NCBI RefSeq assembly: GCF_900142255.1
Contig: NZ_FRAF01000005.1
Location: 1-64,000 of the forward strand
Reading direction: 5' to 3'
Source of the DNA: Alicyclobacillus tolerans
GTDB taxonomy: Bacteria; Bacillota; Bacilli; Alicyclobacillales; Alicyclobacillaceae
DNA length: 64,000 bases
A model generated the notes under the pieces. The model saw only the letters and a list, made by a program, of their open reading frames with translations, was not told the DNA's origin and did not search any database. A program made the position numbers and the translations under genes. The first letter of the stretch is position 1, and every line of letters begins with the position of its first letter. Below are positions 33,893-41,514 of this stretch, piece by piece.

Positions 33893-36262
33893 CTAGGGCA
33901 TTAAGAATCGCAAGTTCGTAAGCAGTGCATAGCTACTATGCAGATTTTGCCGCTCTTTGACAAAAGCCAGAACAGTAGGATTTTGAAGGGCGGGGAGTCC
34001 TCCCTGTTGGGCAATTAAAGTTATCATTTTGGCTACGTCTCGAGTATGTTTGTCGCTGTTTGTCAGTTCTTTAGCGGCAAATTGTATGGCCATCTGGTTG
34101 TTGCCAATGCCAAGTTCTGCAGTTGCCAGTGAGTCGAAGGTGAACGAATCGAGCACATACGGTTGCATCGGCGGCAGATAGGGCGGCAAATGCTGAACGA
34201 TTGACAAGTTTTTTTGGTACTGCTGATAGAGTGAGAGAGCAGCAACAAGTCTTTGTCTTGCCACGCTAGGATTACTCGGAGCTTTTTGCATTCCGTCAAT
34301 GGTGGCGGCGTTAATCGCAAGACTGACATTTGAAGGGAAGAAAGGAGCGTTACGGAAAGCTCGCGCTGCAGCCTCGTAGGCGAGAGAATACTGCCTATCC
34401 TCAAAAGCGATGGTCGCCAATTGAGATTGCACTGTAGCGTTATATGGGTCGAAATGTAAAGTTTTTTGCAAAATAGAGATGGCTTGTTGCAAATTCTGTT
34501 GGCTTGATCCGTTTGCCAAAAATGCGTTGGCTTCATCTGTTAAATAGGTTGTATTGTAAGGGACTATATGCACGGCTTCAGCGTATAGATTGATGCGTCC
34601 CTCTCCGCTGAGTGTGGCGTTTGCGTTTCGCACTAAATTCTCTGCGTGGACAGTTTGCGCTGATTGATACAATCCAGCCAGACAAAGCAGACATGTGATT
34701 GTCGTTGCCGTTCGCATCAACCAACCATGTAAAGGAACAGAGAATCCTTGTCCAGATAGATGTGAACGCAAGGAAAAAGCAGATCCGACACCGAGGAAAA
34801 ACAGAAATTCCATGGAAAGAAAAGCAAAATCCCAATCCATCAGACTGTGGGCAAACAGCATCAAAGCCATAACGGATAGTGCCCGTCTGCCAGCAATAGA
34901 GACATCTGTCTCAAGAATGGTGCGCCATGGGGCAATCACAGTTCGCAAGAGTGGCCATAAGACGAAGAGCAGGGCACAGATTCCCAAGATGCCAATATTC
35001 ATTAAGGTGTCCATGAAAAACGAGTGTACCTGCGTGCTGTAATATGGGTAGGATTCTACTCTTTCAAACATAGCTGCCCATGCTCCGTAACCTTTTCCAC
35101 TGATAGGGTTGTAGGCAAAAATGCGCAATCCGTCTCGCCAGAAAATAAAACGTTGTATGACTGACAATTGATGGACATGATAGCTGTGAATCTTGTGTAG
35201 AAAACTTTTTGACTTCATAGCTGCTATGCCAAGGATACCGATCATGTAGACAATGGTAATGACAGGTAGAGTTTTTTTGGCAGATAGGAGAACGCTCGTA
35301 TAGTCTCGAAAGGGAACAGAAAAAGCGAGAACTAAAAAGAATGGCAGTACGATTCCAATGACAAAGGCAACCCAGCCGTTACCAACATCCTGATGCAAAA
35401 TGGCTGAGCGTAGAAGCGTGTAAGATAAACCAGCTCCCACCCATGCAGCGGCAAAAAAGAGCAGAAATCGCGAACGGGCAACCTGGCTGCCTTCTTGTGT
35501 CTTTAGTCCAATCAAAAGACAGATGAGAACAATAACAAAAAACAGTAATGCGCCACGAGAATCAGAAAGAAGCAAGCCAGCAAAATCAAGAGCGGCCATG
35601 CCTGTAAAAAACGCGCGCAACATAATCCATCGTGGTGAAAGTGCGCAATACGCCATTAGTCCAAGTCCAATCGCCGTTACAAATGACGCGTACGTGTTAT
35701 GGTACTGGAAAACAGACGATACTTGCAGACTTGGTGAAAGAGTGATAGCGCTTGGAAATAATAGTTGCCCCCAGCCGTTGGCAAAGCCAATAGCATTGAT
35801 ACCTATAGACGAAATCCCGAGTGCACACAATAGATAAGTTGATGCAAGCGAGAAGTGCCCATAATTACGCATCAGCGCAAAGGGAAAGATAAGCGCTAAA
35901 GCATCCAGAGCGCCCTCAACTGCCAGCGGCAGGCTGGCTGCATAAAAAAGCGAGAGGAGATAAAGGATAACATACACAGCAAAAGCTACATCAAACCAAC
36001 TTAGATGTACGTATAAAGGTTTTTCCCCGGTTGAGGGCTTGTCCACAAACCAAGAAATGATTCGAAAGACAAGATAGAATGAAAGCAGAATAAGCAAAAC
36101 GAGATCGATATGCGCGTGACCGCGGCTAAAAAAGACGCCATTGTTATAAAAAGGCATCCAGGCAATGAAAGCGGATAGCGCAATCCAAAAAAGATGTTGA
36201 CTCAAATTTCGGATGCTGGATGACTGCAACGGACAATTCCTCCAATACTGTGTTCGAATCAT
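33893..36262 (-). CDS. O-antigen-ligase/Wzy-like membrane protein with C-terminal TPR region
   Basis: About 789 residues. About 12 hydrophobic segments in the first ~500 residues hold the Wzy_C-type domain (FWRDGLRIFAYNPISGKGYGAWAAMF with the following STQVHSFFMDTLMNIGILG), typical of O-antigen ligases and polymerases. The last ~240 residues form a soluble TPR-like helical domain (HFDPYNATVQSQLATIAFEDRQYSLAYEAAARAFRNAP). These proteins join or polymerise lipid-linked glycans at the outer membrane face. In a Gram-positive cell it may attach the glycan made by the cluster at 41.5-53.5 kb to protein or wall. The start is ATG 36262 or TTG 36283; neither has a clear site. Confidence 0.82.
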   Translation of the reverse strand: MIRTQYWRNCPLQSSSIRNLSQHLFWIALSAFIAWMPFYNNGVFFSRGHAHIDLVLLILLSFYLVFRIISWFVDKPSTGEKPLYVHLSWFDVAFAVYVILYLLSLFYAASLPLAVEGALDALALIFPFALMRNYGHFSLASTYLLCALGISSIGINAIGFANGWGQLLFPSAITLSPSLQVSSVFQYHNTYASFVTAIGLGLMAYCALSPRWIMLRAFFTGMAALDFAGLLLSDSRGALLFFVIVLICLLIGLKTQEGSQVARSRFLLFFAAAWVGAGLSYTLLRSAILHQDVGNGWVAFVIGIVLPFFLVLAFSVPFRDYTSVLLSAKKTLPVITIVYMIGILGIAAMKSKSFLHKIHSYHVHQLSVIQRFIFWRDGLRIFAYNPISGKGYGAWAAMFERVESYPYYSTQVHSFFMDTLMNIGILGICALLFVLWPLLRTVIAPWRTILETDVSIAGRRALSVMALMLFAHSLMDWDFAFLSMEFLFFLGVGSAFSLRSHLSGQGFSVPLHGWLMRTATTITCLLCLAGLYQSAQTVHAENLVRNANATLSGEGRINLYAEAVHIVPYNTTYLTDEANAFLANGSSQQNLQQAISILQKTLHFDPYNATVQSQLATIAFEDRQYSLAYEAAARAFRNAPFFPSNVSLAINAATIDGMQKAPSNPSVARQRLVAALSLYQQYQKNLSIVQHLPPYLPPMQPYVLDSFTFDSLATAELGIGNNQMAIQFAAKELTNSDKHTRDVAKMITLIAQQGGLPALQNPTVLAFVKERQNLHSSYALLTNLRFLMP

Positions 36263-36336
36263 GTGTATTGTATCACGGGGCAAGGAAAGCTAGATCGAAA
36301 AATGTCACATTTTGTTGAAACCGAGCCTTTTTGACT

Positions 36337-36364
36337 TTGCCCTTTGGACAAGCTCGGTTATAGT
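36337..36364 (+). promoter_or_regulatory. Possible sigma-A promoter of the TPR lipoprotein gene
   Basis: TTGCCC, 16 bases, TATAGT. It overlaps an inverted repeat CCGAGC (36321-36326) / GCTCGG (36352-36357) that could be an operator. Confidence 0.35.
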
Positions 36365-36498
36365 AAGAAGGGCTGGAAATGAATCGCAGTCTGTTTTGCA
36401 TTTCATTAAGCATTCGGGCTAGCAAGCATGGGCTAAGTGCTTCCATACAGAGAAATATTTCTGAGACAAGCCCAAAGCGAGGAGAGGTGACAAGAAAA

Positions 36499-37077
36499 AT
36501 GAAAAAACTTCTTTTGTCCCTGACAACTGTAGCTACACTCGGTCTAGTTGCTGGTTGTGGCACTGTCAATCAAACTGCCAATCAAGCGGCCAAGCAAGTT
36601 CAAAAGACTGCTAACCAGGCCATCAAGACACCCGGAGGAGTCATGGTAGGCGCTACCGCATATTATGGCGCAGCAAATCTTAAAAAATTTGAGAACGCGG
36701 CCAAGGCGCAACCTAAGAGCGAGAAGGCGCAGATGGATGCAGGTATTAGTGCTTTTGATAACCAGCAGTTTGAGAAAGCCATCACTTATTATCAGAAGGC
36801 GGCTCAATTAAACCCTAAAGACCCAATTCCTTTAAACAATATAGGTAATGTCTATTTCCGGGGGTTGAAACAGCCAAGCCAGGCTTTAGCGTATTACAAA
36901 AAAGCTACACAAATAGGTCCAACATACGGAGTTGCGTGGCTTAACTTATATCTCGTACAGATACAACTGAACCAAAAACAAGCAGCCAAGCAAACTCTTC
37001 AACAGGCTTTGAAAGTAGTGCCAAAATCCAACGCTTACTATTCAGACTTGCAAAAAGATCTGAATTCCCTGAAGTAA
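36499..37077 (+). CDS. TPR-repeat lipoprotein
   Basis: About 192 residues. Lipoprotein signal with lipobox LVAGC (cysteine about residue 20), then a Gln/Ala/Asn-rich low-complexity stretch (VNQTANQAAKQVQKTANQ) and two to three tetratricopeptide repeats: FDNQQFEKAITYYQKAAQLNPKDPIPLNNIGNVYF and the following QALAYYKKATQIGPTYGVAWLNL. It is probably a scaffold on the outer membrane face. GGAGAGGTGA precedes the ATG at 36499; the frame is open further upstream. It is divergent from the O-antigen-ligase-like/TPR gene, which may reflect a shared role in glycan or wall assembly. Confidence 0.83.
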   Translation: MKKLLLSLTTVATLGLVAGCGTVNQTANQAAKQVQKTANQAIKTPGGVMVGATAYYGAANLKKFENAAKAQPKSEKAQMDAGISAFDNQQFEKAITYYQKAAQLNPKDPIPLNNIGNVYFRGLKQPSQALAYYKKATQIGPTYGVAWLNLYLVQIQLNQKQAAKQTLQQALKVVPKSNAYYSDLQKDLNSLK

Positions 37078-37096
37078 TGTGCTTTCTATATAGATC

Positions 37097-37139
37097 GATC
37101 CTCCGCAAGACAGTGTCCTAGTTTTGCGGGGGATTTTTT
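37097..37139 (+). terminator. Rho-independent terminator
   Basis: GATCCTCCGCAA (37097-37108) pairs with TTGCGGGGGAT (37124-37134), one G-U pair, followed by TTTTTT. Confidence 0.8.
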
Positions 37140-37298
37140 AATTCTAAAAATAGAATGAACCTTTTGTGCATAAGATATTGAGAATTCTATAAGCTAACTG
37201 TACAATAGGAGAAAGTTTGTCTTCCCATTAGTGGATATTCCATACAACGACTAGTATTTATAAAAAAAGATGAGAGATTGTCGGAGGGAAAAGGGGAA

Positions 37299-38408
37299 AT
37301 GGACGTGCTCAAAATTCCACAAGCCAAATCTTTGTTGAATTCTGAGGATGCCCATGCCTCCAAGGAATGGCCACCCAAGGTTCGACGTGAAGTAAATCCT
37401 GCCCTCTCTGGTGAAGATGCTGTTCATCGTCGCCGTTCACCGATGGAAACCAGTGAGCGGTTAGGAGAGGAAGGGCTGGAAATGGCCGCGAGTGATGCTG
37501 CGCAATTAGCGCTGTACGAACACTTGGATTTGCTTTCCGACATTCTCAAACATATGTCCGATCCGTTGGCAGTTGTCCGCCAGGGGCCAGATGGTGAGTA
37601 TACTTACATTTTTGGCAACCCATCAGCGGAAGCGCGTATTGGGGGATGGCAGGGACTTACTGGACGTTCTTTGCATGATGTGCACAGTATCCATGTGCTC
37701 GAACAACTCATTCCACTTATGCGCACTGTAACGCAAAACAGCGGGCGGCATGTAATGGATATGGATTTTGAAGGCTGGTGCGGCGAAGTGGTTGTTGACC
37801 CTCTTCCGCAGCGGCTTGCTGAGCATCGCTATTTTCTTCTAACTATACGTGATATATCTGAGCGTAAACGCTATGAAAAGAAACTGAAAAAGGCTGCCTA
37901 TCGCGATCCGCTGACTAAGCTCCACAATCGTCGATACTTAGATCGGTGCCTGCGACTTCTTCGTAATTCTCGCGCAACATATGGACTTTTTTATATTGAC
38001 TGCGATAATTTTAAATTTATCAATGATCGTTATGGTCATGACGCAGGCGATGCGTTTTTGGTGCAATTTTCAGAACGTTTACGTGGAGCGGTGCGCCAAA
38101 GAGATGTGGTTGTGCGCCACGGTGGAGATGAATTTATTGTGCTCTGCCGAATACACGGACTGGAAGAGTGTAATCTGGTAGGACAACGTCTCGTTCGCGC
38201 GTTGAGTGGACAATATACCATCGCTGGGCAGACCATTGAGGGCGCGGTTAGTGTAGGGGCGGCCTGTTATCCGGTGCAAGTGGAGTCGCTGGAAGACTTG
38301 ATTTTGGCTGCAAACGAAGCTATGCATCAATCCAAACATGAGCGTAAAGGACAATTGACCGTGTACCGGTTTGTTTCGCCAAAGTTGGAATCTTTGCTGA
38401 AACGTTGA
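37299..38408 (+). CDS. PAS-GGDEF diguanylate cyclase
   Basis: About 369 residues: a charged, probably unstructured N-terminus (about residues 1-65), a PAS domain (about 75-190) and a GGDEF domain (about 200-365). The active site reads HGGDEF with an intact signature, and RQRD lies five residues upstream, a canonical RxxD inhibitory I-site. DPLTKLHNRRYLDR and YIDCDNFKFINDRYGHDAGD supply GTP and metal contacts. It should make c-di-GMP from two GTP and be feedback-inhibited. No membrane segments, so it is cytosolic. GGAGGGAAAAGGGGAA precedes the ATG at 37299. It converges on the riboswitch-controlled stalk gene. Confidence 0.92.
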   Translation: MDVLKIPQAKSLLNSEDAHASKEWPPKVRREVNPALSGEDAVHRRRSPMETSERLGEEGLEMAASDAAQLALYEHLDLLSDILKHMSDPLAVVRQGPDGEYTYIFGNPSAEARIGGWQGLTGRSLHDVHSIHVLEQLIPLMRTVTQNSGRHVMDMDFEGWCGEVVVDPLPQRLAEHRYFLLTIRDISERKRYEKKLKKAAYRDPLTKLHNRRYLDRCLRLLRNSRATYGLFYIDCDNFKFINDRYGHDAGDAFLVQFSERLRGAVRQRDVVVRHGGDEFIVLCRIHGLEECNLVGQRLVRALSGQYTIAGQTIEGAVSVGAACYPVQVESLEDLILAANEAMHQSKHERKGQLTVYRFVSPKLESLLKR

Positions 38409-38479
38409 AACCGCTTGTTTCTCTGTTGGCGAGATATTGCTTATCATAGCAGTACACGGTCAAATGCCATTTTTACCCT

Positions 38480-39220
38480 TTAATCTCCGGAGTTATCCCC
38501 TGTATTGCCATATACTGATCCTGTGGTTGACCCGTCTCCTGAATCACTGCCGTTATTCTGTTGTGAATTGTTTTGTCCGTCTTGTCCATCATTTTGATGA
38601 TCTTGACTGTCGCCGTGATCTCCATGTTTTTGAGAAAATTGTTGAATCAGGTTTTGCAGAACTGAGTTTGCGTTGCCCGGATTTCCTTCTGTTTCTTGTT
38701 CAGCTCTTAACAATCCTTTGGCCCAAACATTTAAATCACTCGTGCTGTTATCCGATGTGCTCGTGTTGGTGGACGTACTCGTACTGCTTAGCAATCCATT
38801 TAATTGATTCAATACTTGTTGCTGGTCATTGCTCGGAAGTTTCTCAATACTTTTTAGAATATCTTTAAAATCTCCCACCTGTTGATCTAGGTTGCTGTTC
38901 TCACTGGAAAGTTGTTGTAGGCTCTGTGATGGAGAATCCATAGAGAAGTTTTTGACGTCGCCATTCCACTGGTTCACAATACCTTGTTTTTGGAGCACTT
39001 GCTGTACGGCATAAAGTTCAGCATAAGTTGTGCCGCCATAAACAAGAGCACTGCCCTTGATGCCGTCGTAATTTGCGATTTCTTTCTGAGCCTGGACAAA
39101 GTTGCTGGTAGCTGCAAACACAGCACCTCCCGCAAGCAGCGAGCCAAAGAGCGTACCAACGACTGCACCGGTAAGGAGAGATTTTTTGTCTGGCTGTAAT
39201 TGACTGAACCATTTCTTCAT
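38480..39220 (-). CDS. Exported stalk-like protein under c-di-GMP riboswitch control
   Basis: About 246 residues. A basic N-terminus and a hydrophobic signal/anchor (about residues 18-40, ending AVFAAT) are followed by a short stalk-like module (TTYAELYAVQQVLQKQGIVNQW). A Gln/Leu-rich helical part then leads to a very Ser/Thr/Asn/Asp/Gly-rich tail, probably disordered and wall-spanning. It resembles the stalk proteins at 11964 and 26929 but has a weaker repeat. ATG 39220 is preceded by TTG and a GGGGTTGGG stretch, so the exact start is uncertain. The leader contains a class I c-di-GMP riboswitch and a terminator, so its synthesis should respond to c-di-GMP. It may act in attachment or biofilm; that is inference. 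Confidence 0.72.
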   Translation of the reverse strand: MKKWFSQLQPDKKSLLTGAVVGTLFGSLLAGGAVFAATSNFVQAQKEIANYDGIKGSALVYGGTTYAELYAVQQVLQKQGIVNQWNGDVKNFSMDSPSQSLQQLSSENSNLDQQVGDFKDILKSIEKLPSNDQQQVLNQLNGLLSSTSTSTNTSTSDNSTSDLNVWAKGLLRAEQETEGNPGNANSVLQNLIQQFSQKHGDHGDSQDHQNDGQDGQNNSQQNNGSDSGDGSTTGSVYGNTGDNSGD

Positions 39221-39279
39221 CAAGTTTACCCAACCCCTTTTACTTCGATGGATGAAGCCAGTAAGATTGAATCTGGCTT

Positions 39280-39335
39280 GAAAGAAAAGAAAAGAAAAAC
39301 TGGCAGACAGGCTGGAGGACACCTGATTGCCAGTT
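39280..39335 (-). terminator. Riboswitch expression-platform terminator
   Basis: On the minus-strand RNA AACTGGCA (39335-39328) pairs with TGCCAGTT (39305-39298), with an inner CAGG/CCTG stem, followed by TTTCTTTTCTTTT (down to about 39280). The same AACTGGCAA can instead pair with TTGCCAGTT inside the aptamer end (39370-39362), so terminator and antiterminator exclude each other. Confidence 0.75.
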
Positions 39336-39355
39336 AAACCACGTAATCATTCATG

Positions 39356-39440
39356 AGTGGCAACTGGCAAGCATGGCGATTCTCTCGCTTTAGCCCCTTT
39401 AGCTTTGCGTCCCTGCATTTCCACAGGTTTGCCTTTGACA
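39356..39440 (-). ncRNA. Class I cyclic di-GMP riboswitch (GEMM-I) aptamer
   Basis: The minus-strand RNA shows the GEMM-I core in order: AGGCAAACC (near 39434-39426), a stem with a GAAA loop, GGGACGCAAAGCTA (39413-39400), GGGGCTAAAG as tetraloop-receptor strand, a second stem, then TTGCCAGTTGCC (39370-39359). These conserved blocks and their spacing are characteristic. It lies about 140 bases upstream of the stalk-protein start on the same strand. Because the aptamer's 3' strand doubles as antiterminator, ligand binding should release the terminator, predicting an OFF switch; that direction is inference. Confidence 0.88.
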
Positions 39441-39517
39441 CATGTTAAATTTAATTCTTAAATTTGTTTTTATCATAATCATTCTATTCGGGCTTGTCTA
39501 TAAAAAATAGAATATAA

Positions 39518-41374
39518 TTAAATATTTTTGCATATTTCAACCTTTCTCCATCCGCGAACCGAATTGATAAACCATAGATGCTCCGCATGCAACACGTCGT
39601 TCAACGTTAGCACGCTTTCTTCTACAAGTCCTCGTTTTATAAGATGTTGGCGCAGCGTACCTGCTAAAAGGCCACAATGGCGATGGGGTGTCCAATAGCG
39701 ACCCTTATCCCATACGACTAAATTACCAATCGTGAATTCAGTTACTTCACCACGCTCATTCCAAAGTAAAGTATCAAGTACATTAGGATTGGTTGAAACG
39801 TGTACTTGATAAAGGTTTCGATAGGTTGTTTTGTGATAGAGAAACAAGTTTGTTGAGTCCACGGGGTTTTGGGCAAGGATGATTTTTAAGACAGGGTTTT
39901 GCCTGGTGCTTTCTGGGTTTGGCAGTGCATCGGTTCTACCGTGCATACGTTCTGTAGGTTGAAAGTTGATATCATATCCTCCTTTTGCATCCACAGTCAG
40001 ACGTACGCGCAAAGCTGCTTCATGAAAATTGGCGATGCTCAGTGAATGCAAATCAGCAAGAATGCGTTCTTCTGGCAAAGGGAAATGGAAAAAGGCTGCG
40101 GATGATCGCAATCTTTCCATATGTTCCTCTAATAGCACAAACTGTCCATCTTGCAGTAAGAGTGTTTCTAGTAAAGCAAATTCCTTATGGTAAAAAGGTG
40201 AACGATTTTGTCTGAGAAATGCTGTTTTCGCCTGAGTCTCACGCCACTCTTCGGTTGGTGTAGAATCTATGGTTATGCCTCCGCCAACACCGTATTCGGC
40301 TTGCCAAGTGTTACCCTCTTGATGCAATGTAACGGTACGAATGGCCACGTTGAATAACGCATCTCCGCCTGGTTTGACATAGCCAATAGCTCCACAGTAA
40401 ACTCCGCGTGGTTCAGCTTCCAATTCAGCAATACGCCGCATTGTTTGAATTTTTGGCGCTCCAGTAATCGACCCGCAAGGGAACAAGGCGCTAAAAATGT
40501 CTTCCAAACGGACGTTGGGTTGCAAGTTTCCACAAATGGTGGAGGTCATTTGCCAAACGGTAGGATATTCTTCAATTTCAAACAGCACAGGTACATGTAC
40601 ACTGCCGATTTTACAAATCCGGCTCATATCGTTGCGCAGCAAGTCGACAATCATTAAATTTTCCGCTCGATTTTTTTCGGATTGCTTCAACCAATCTCTG
40701 TTGTACAAGGTTTCCTCCAGCCATCGACCTTTCTCTGCGGTTCCTTTCATCGGTTTGGTCAAAAGAATACGTTCAGAACTTTCTCTAGATGCAGAGGTAC
40801 GGAAAAACAGTTCGGGTGAGAAAGAAAGCAGACGCCAACCGGGAAATTCCAAATAAGCTGCATACGGGCAATTTTGCTGTTCTTTCCAGTATTCATAGAG
40901 AGTCTGCGGATTTTCATTCAATATGGTATGCAACCGATAAGTGTAGTTCATCTGATAGGTTTCGCCGGCTTCAATCAACCGTCTTATAGTATCGAGATCA
41001 TCCGCAAATTGCTGTTCCGTCTTGGACGGCGTCCATTGATTGGGCAAATTTATGGAAGCGGTTTGCGGAGATTTTGCAGCTGAATGTCCATGCTGGACGT
41101 CCGCAAAAATGGCAAACCAAGCTAGTGGCAGTTCTGTTTGCTGCGCACAGACTTGATAAGCGTCGTCAAAAGCTGGGGCGGCTTCATAACTCAGAAAACC
41201 GGCTGCGTAATAGCCCGAGCGACTCCATAATTCAACATTTTGGAGGACAGGCCGTACTTCGGATAACTGGTGTGCGGCAAAAATTTTGATCGGTTGTGAG
41301 AAGCAAAGTTGTTCAGGCTGATTGTTTTCATCATAGAAGTCAAAACACAGTTTGACAGAATCTTTCATTGACAC
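39518..41374 (-). CDS. pabBC: Aminodeoxychorismate synthase component I fused to 4-amino-4-deoxychorismate lyase (PabB-PabC)
   Basis: About 618 residues. The N-terminal two thirds are a chorismate-binding PabB/TrpE-type domain with TKPMKGTAEKGRW (the PabB-type Lys), GSITGAPKIQTMRRIAELE and EPRGVYCGAIGYV. The C-terminal ~200 residues are a PLP-dependent PabC/aminotransferase class IV domain (LLQDGQFVLLEEHMERL, TEFTIGNLVVWDKGRYWTP, LLAGTLRQHL). Together they make p-aminobenzoate from chorismate for folate. Stand-alone fused genes of this sort are common. The amidotransferase PabA is not present nearby, so ammonia must come from a partner elsewhere. GTG 41374 has AAGGTGA seven bases upstream; ATG 41368 is an alternative. 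Confidence 0.92.
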   Translation of the reverse strand: MSMKDSVKLCFDFYDENNQPEQLCFSQPIKIFAAHQLSEVRPVLQNVELWSRSGYYAAGFLSYEAAPAFDDAYQVCAQQTELPLAWFAIFADVQHGHSAAKSPQTASINLPNQWTPSKTEQQFADDLDTIRRLIEAGETYQMNYTYRLHTILNENPQTLYEYWKEQQNCPYAAYLEFPGWRLLSFSPELFFRTSASRESSERILLTKPMKGTAEKGRWLEETLYNRDWLKQSEKNRAENLMIVDLLRNDMSRICKIGSVHVPVLFEIEEYPTVWQMTSTICGNLQPNVRLEDIFSALFPCGSITGAPKIQTMRRIAELEAEPRGVYCGAIGYVKPGGDALFNVAIRTVTLHQEGNTWQAEYGVGGGITIDSTPTEEWRETQAKTAFLRQNRSPFYHKEFALLETLLLQDGQFVLLEEHMERLRSSAAFFHFPLPEERILADLHSLSIANFHEAALRVRLTVDAKGGYDINFQPTERMHGRTDALPNPESTRQNPVLKIILAQNPVDSTNLFLYHKTTYRNLYQVHVSTNPNVLDTLLWNERGEVTEFTIGNLVVWDKGRYWTPHRHCGLLAGTLRQHLIKRGLVEESVLTLNDVLHAEHLWFINSVRGWRKVEICKNI

Positions 41375-41407
41375 GTTAGAATCACCTTCAAAAAAGTTGA
41401 TCACTTC

Positions 41408-41437
41408 GCTATACTGTACACAGTGAAACTTTGTCAA
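41408..41437 (-). promoter_or_regulatory. Sigma-A promoter of pabBC, overlapping a possible divergent promoter
   Basis: On the minus strand TTGACA (41437-41432), 18 bases, TATAGC (41413-41408). On the plus strand TTGTCA with TAACCT 17 bases later (41431-41459) could serve the glycan cluster, so the two promoters would overlap. Confidence 0.5.
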
Positions 41438-41514
41438 ATCTTAAAATTTCGGATAACCTGAGTAAAGAGATAGAACAAGCATGGTAAAGGGTTGAAGGCG
41501 CAGGAGGGAAACCG

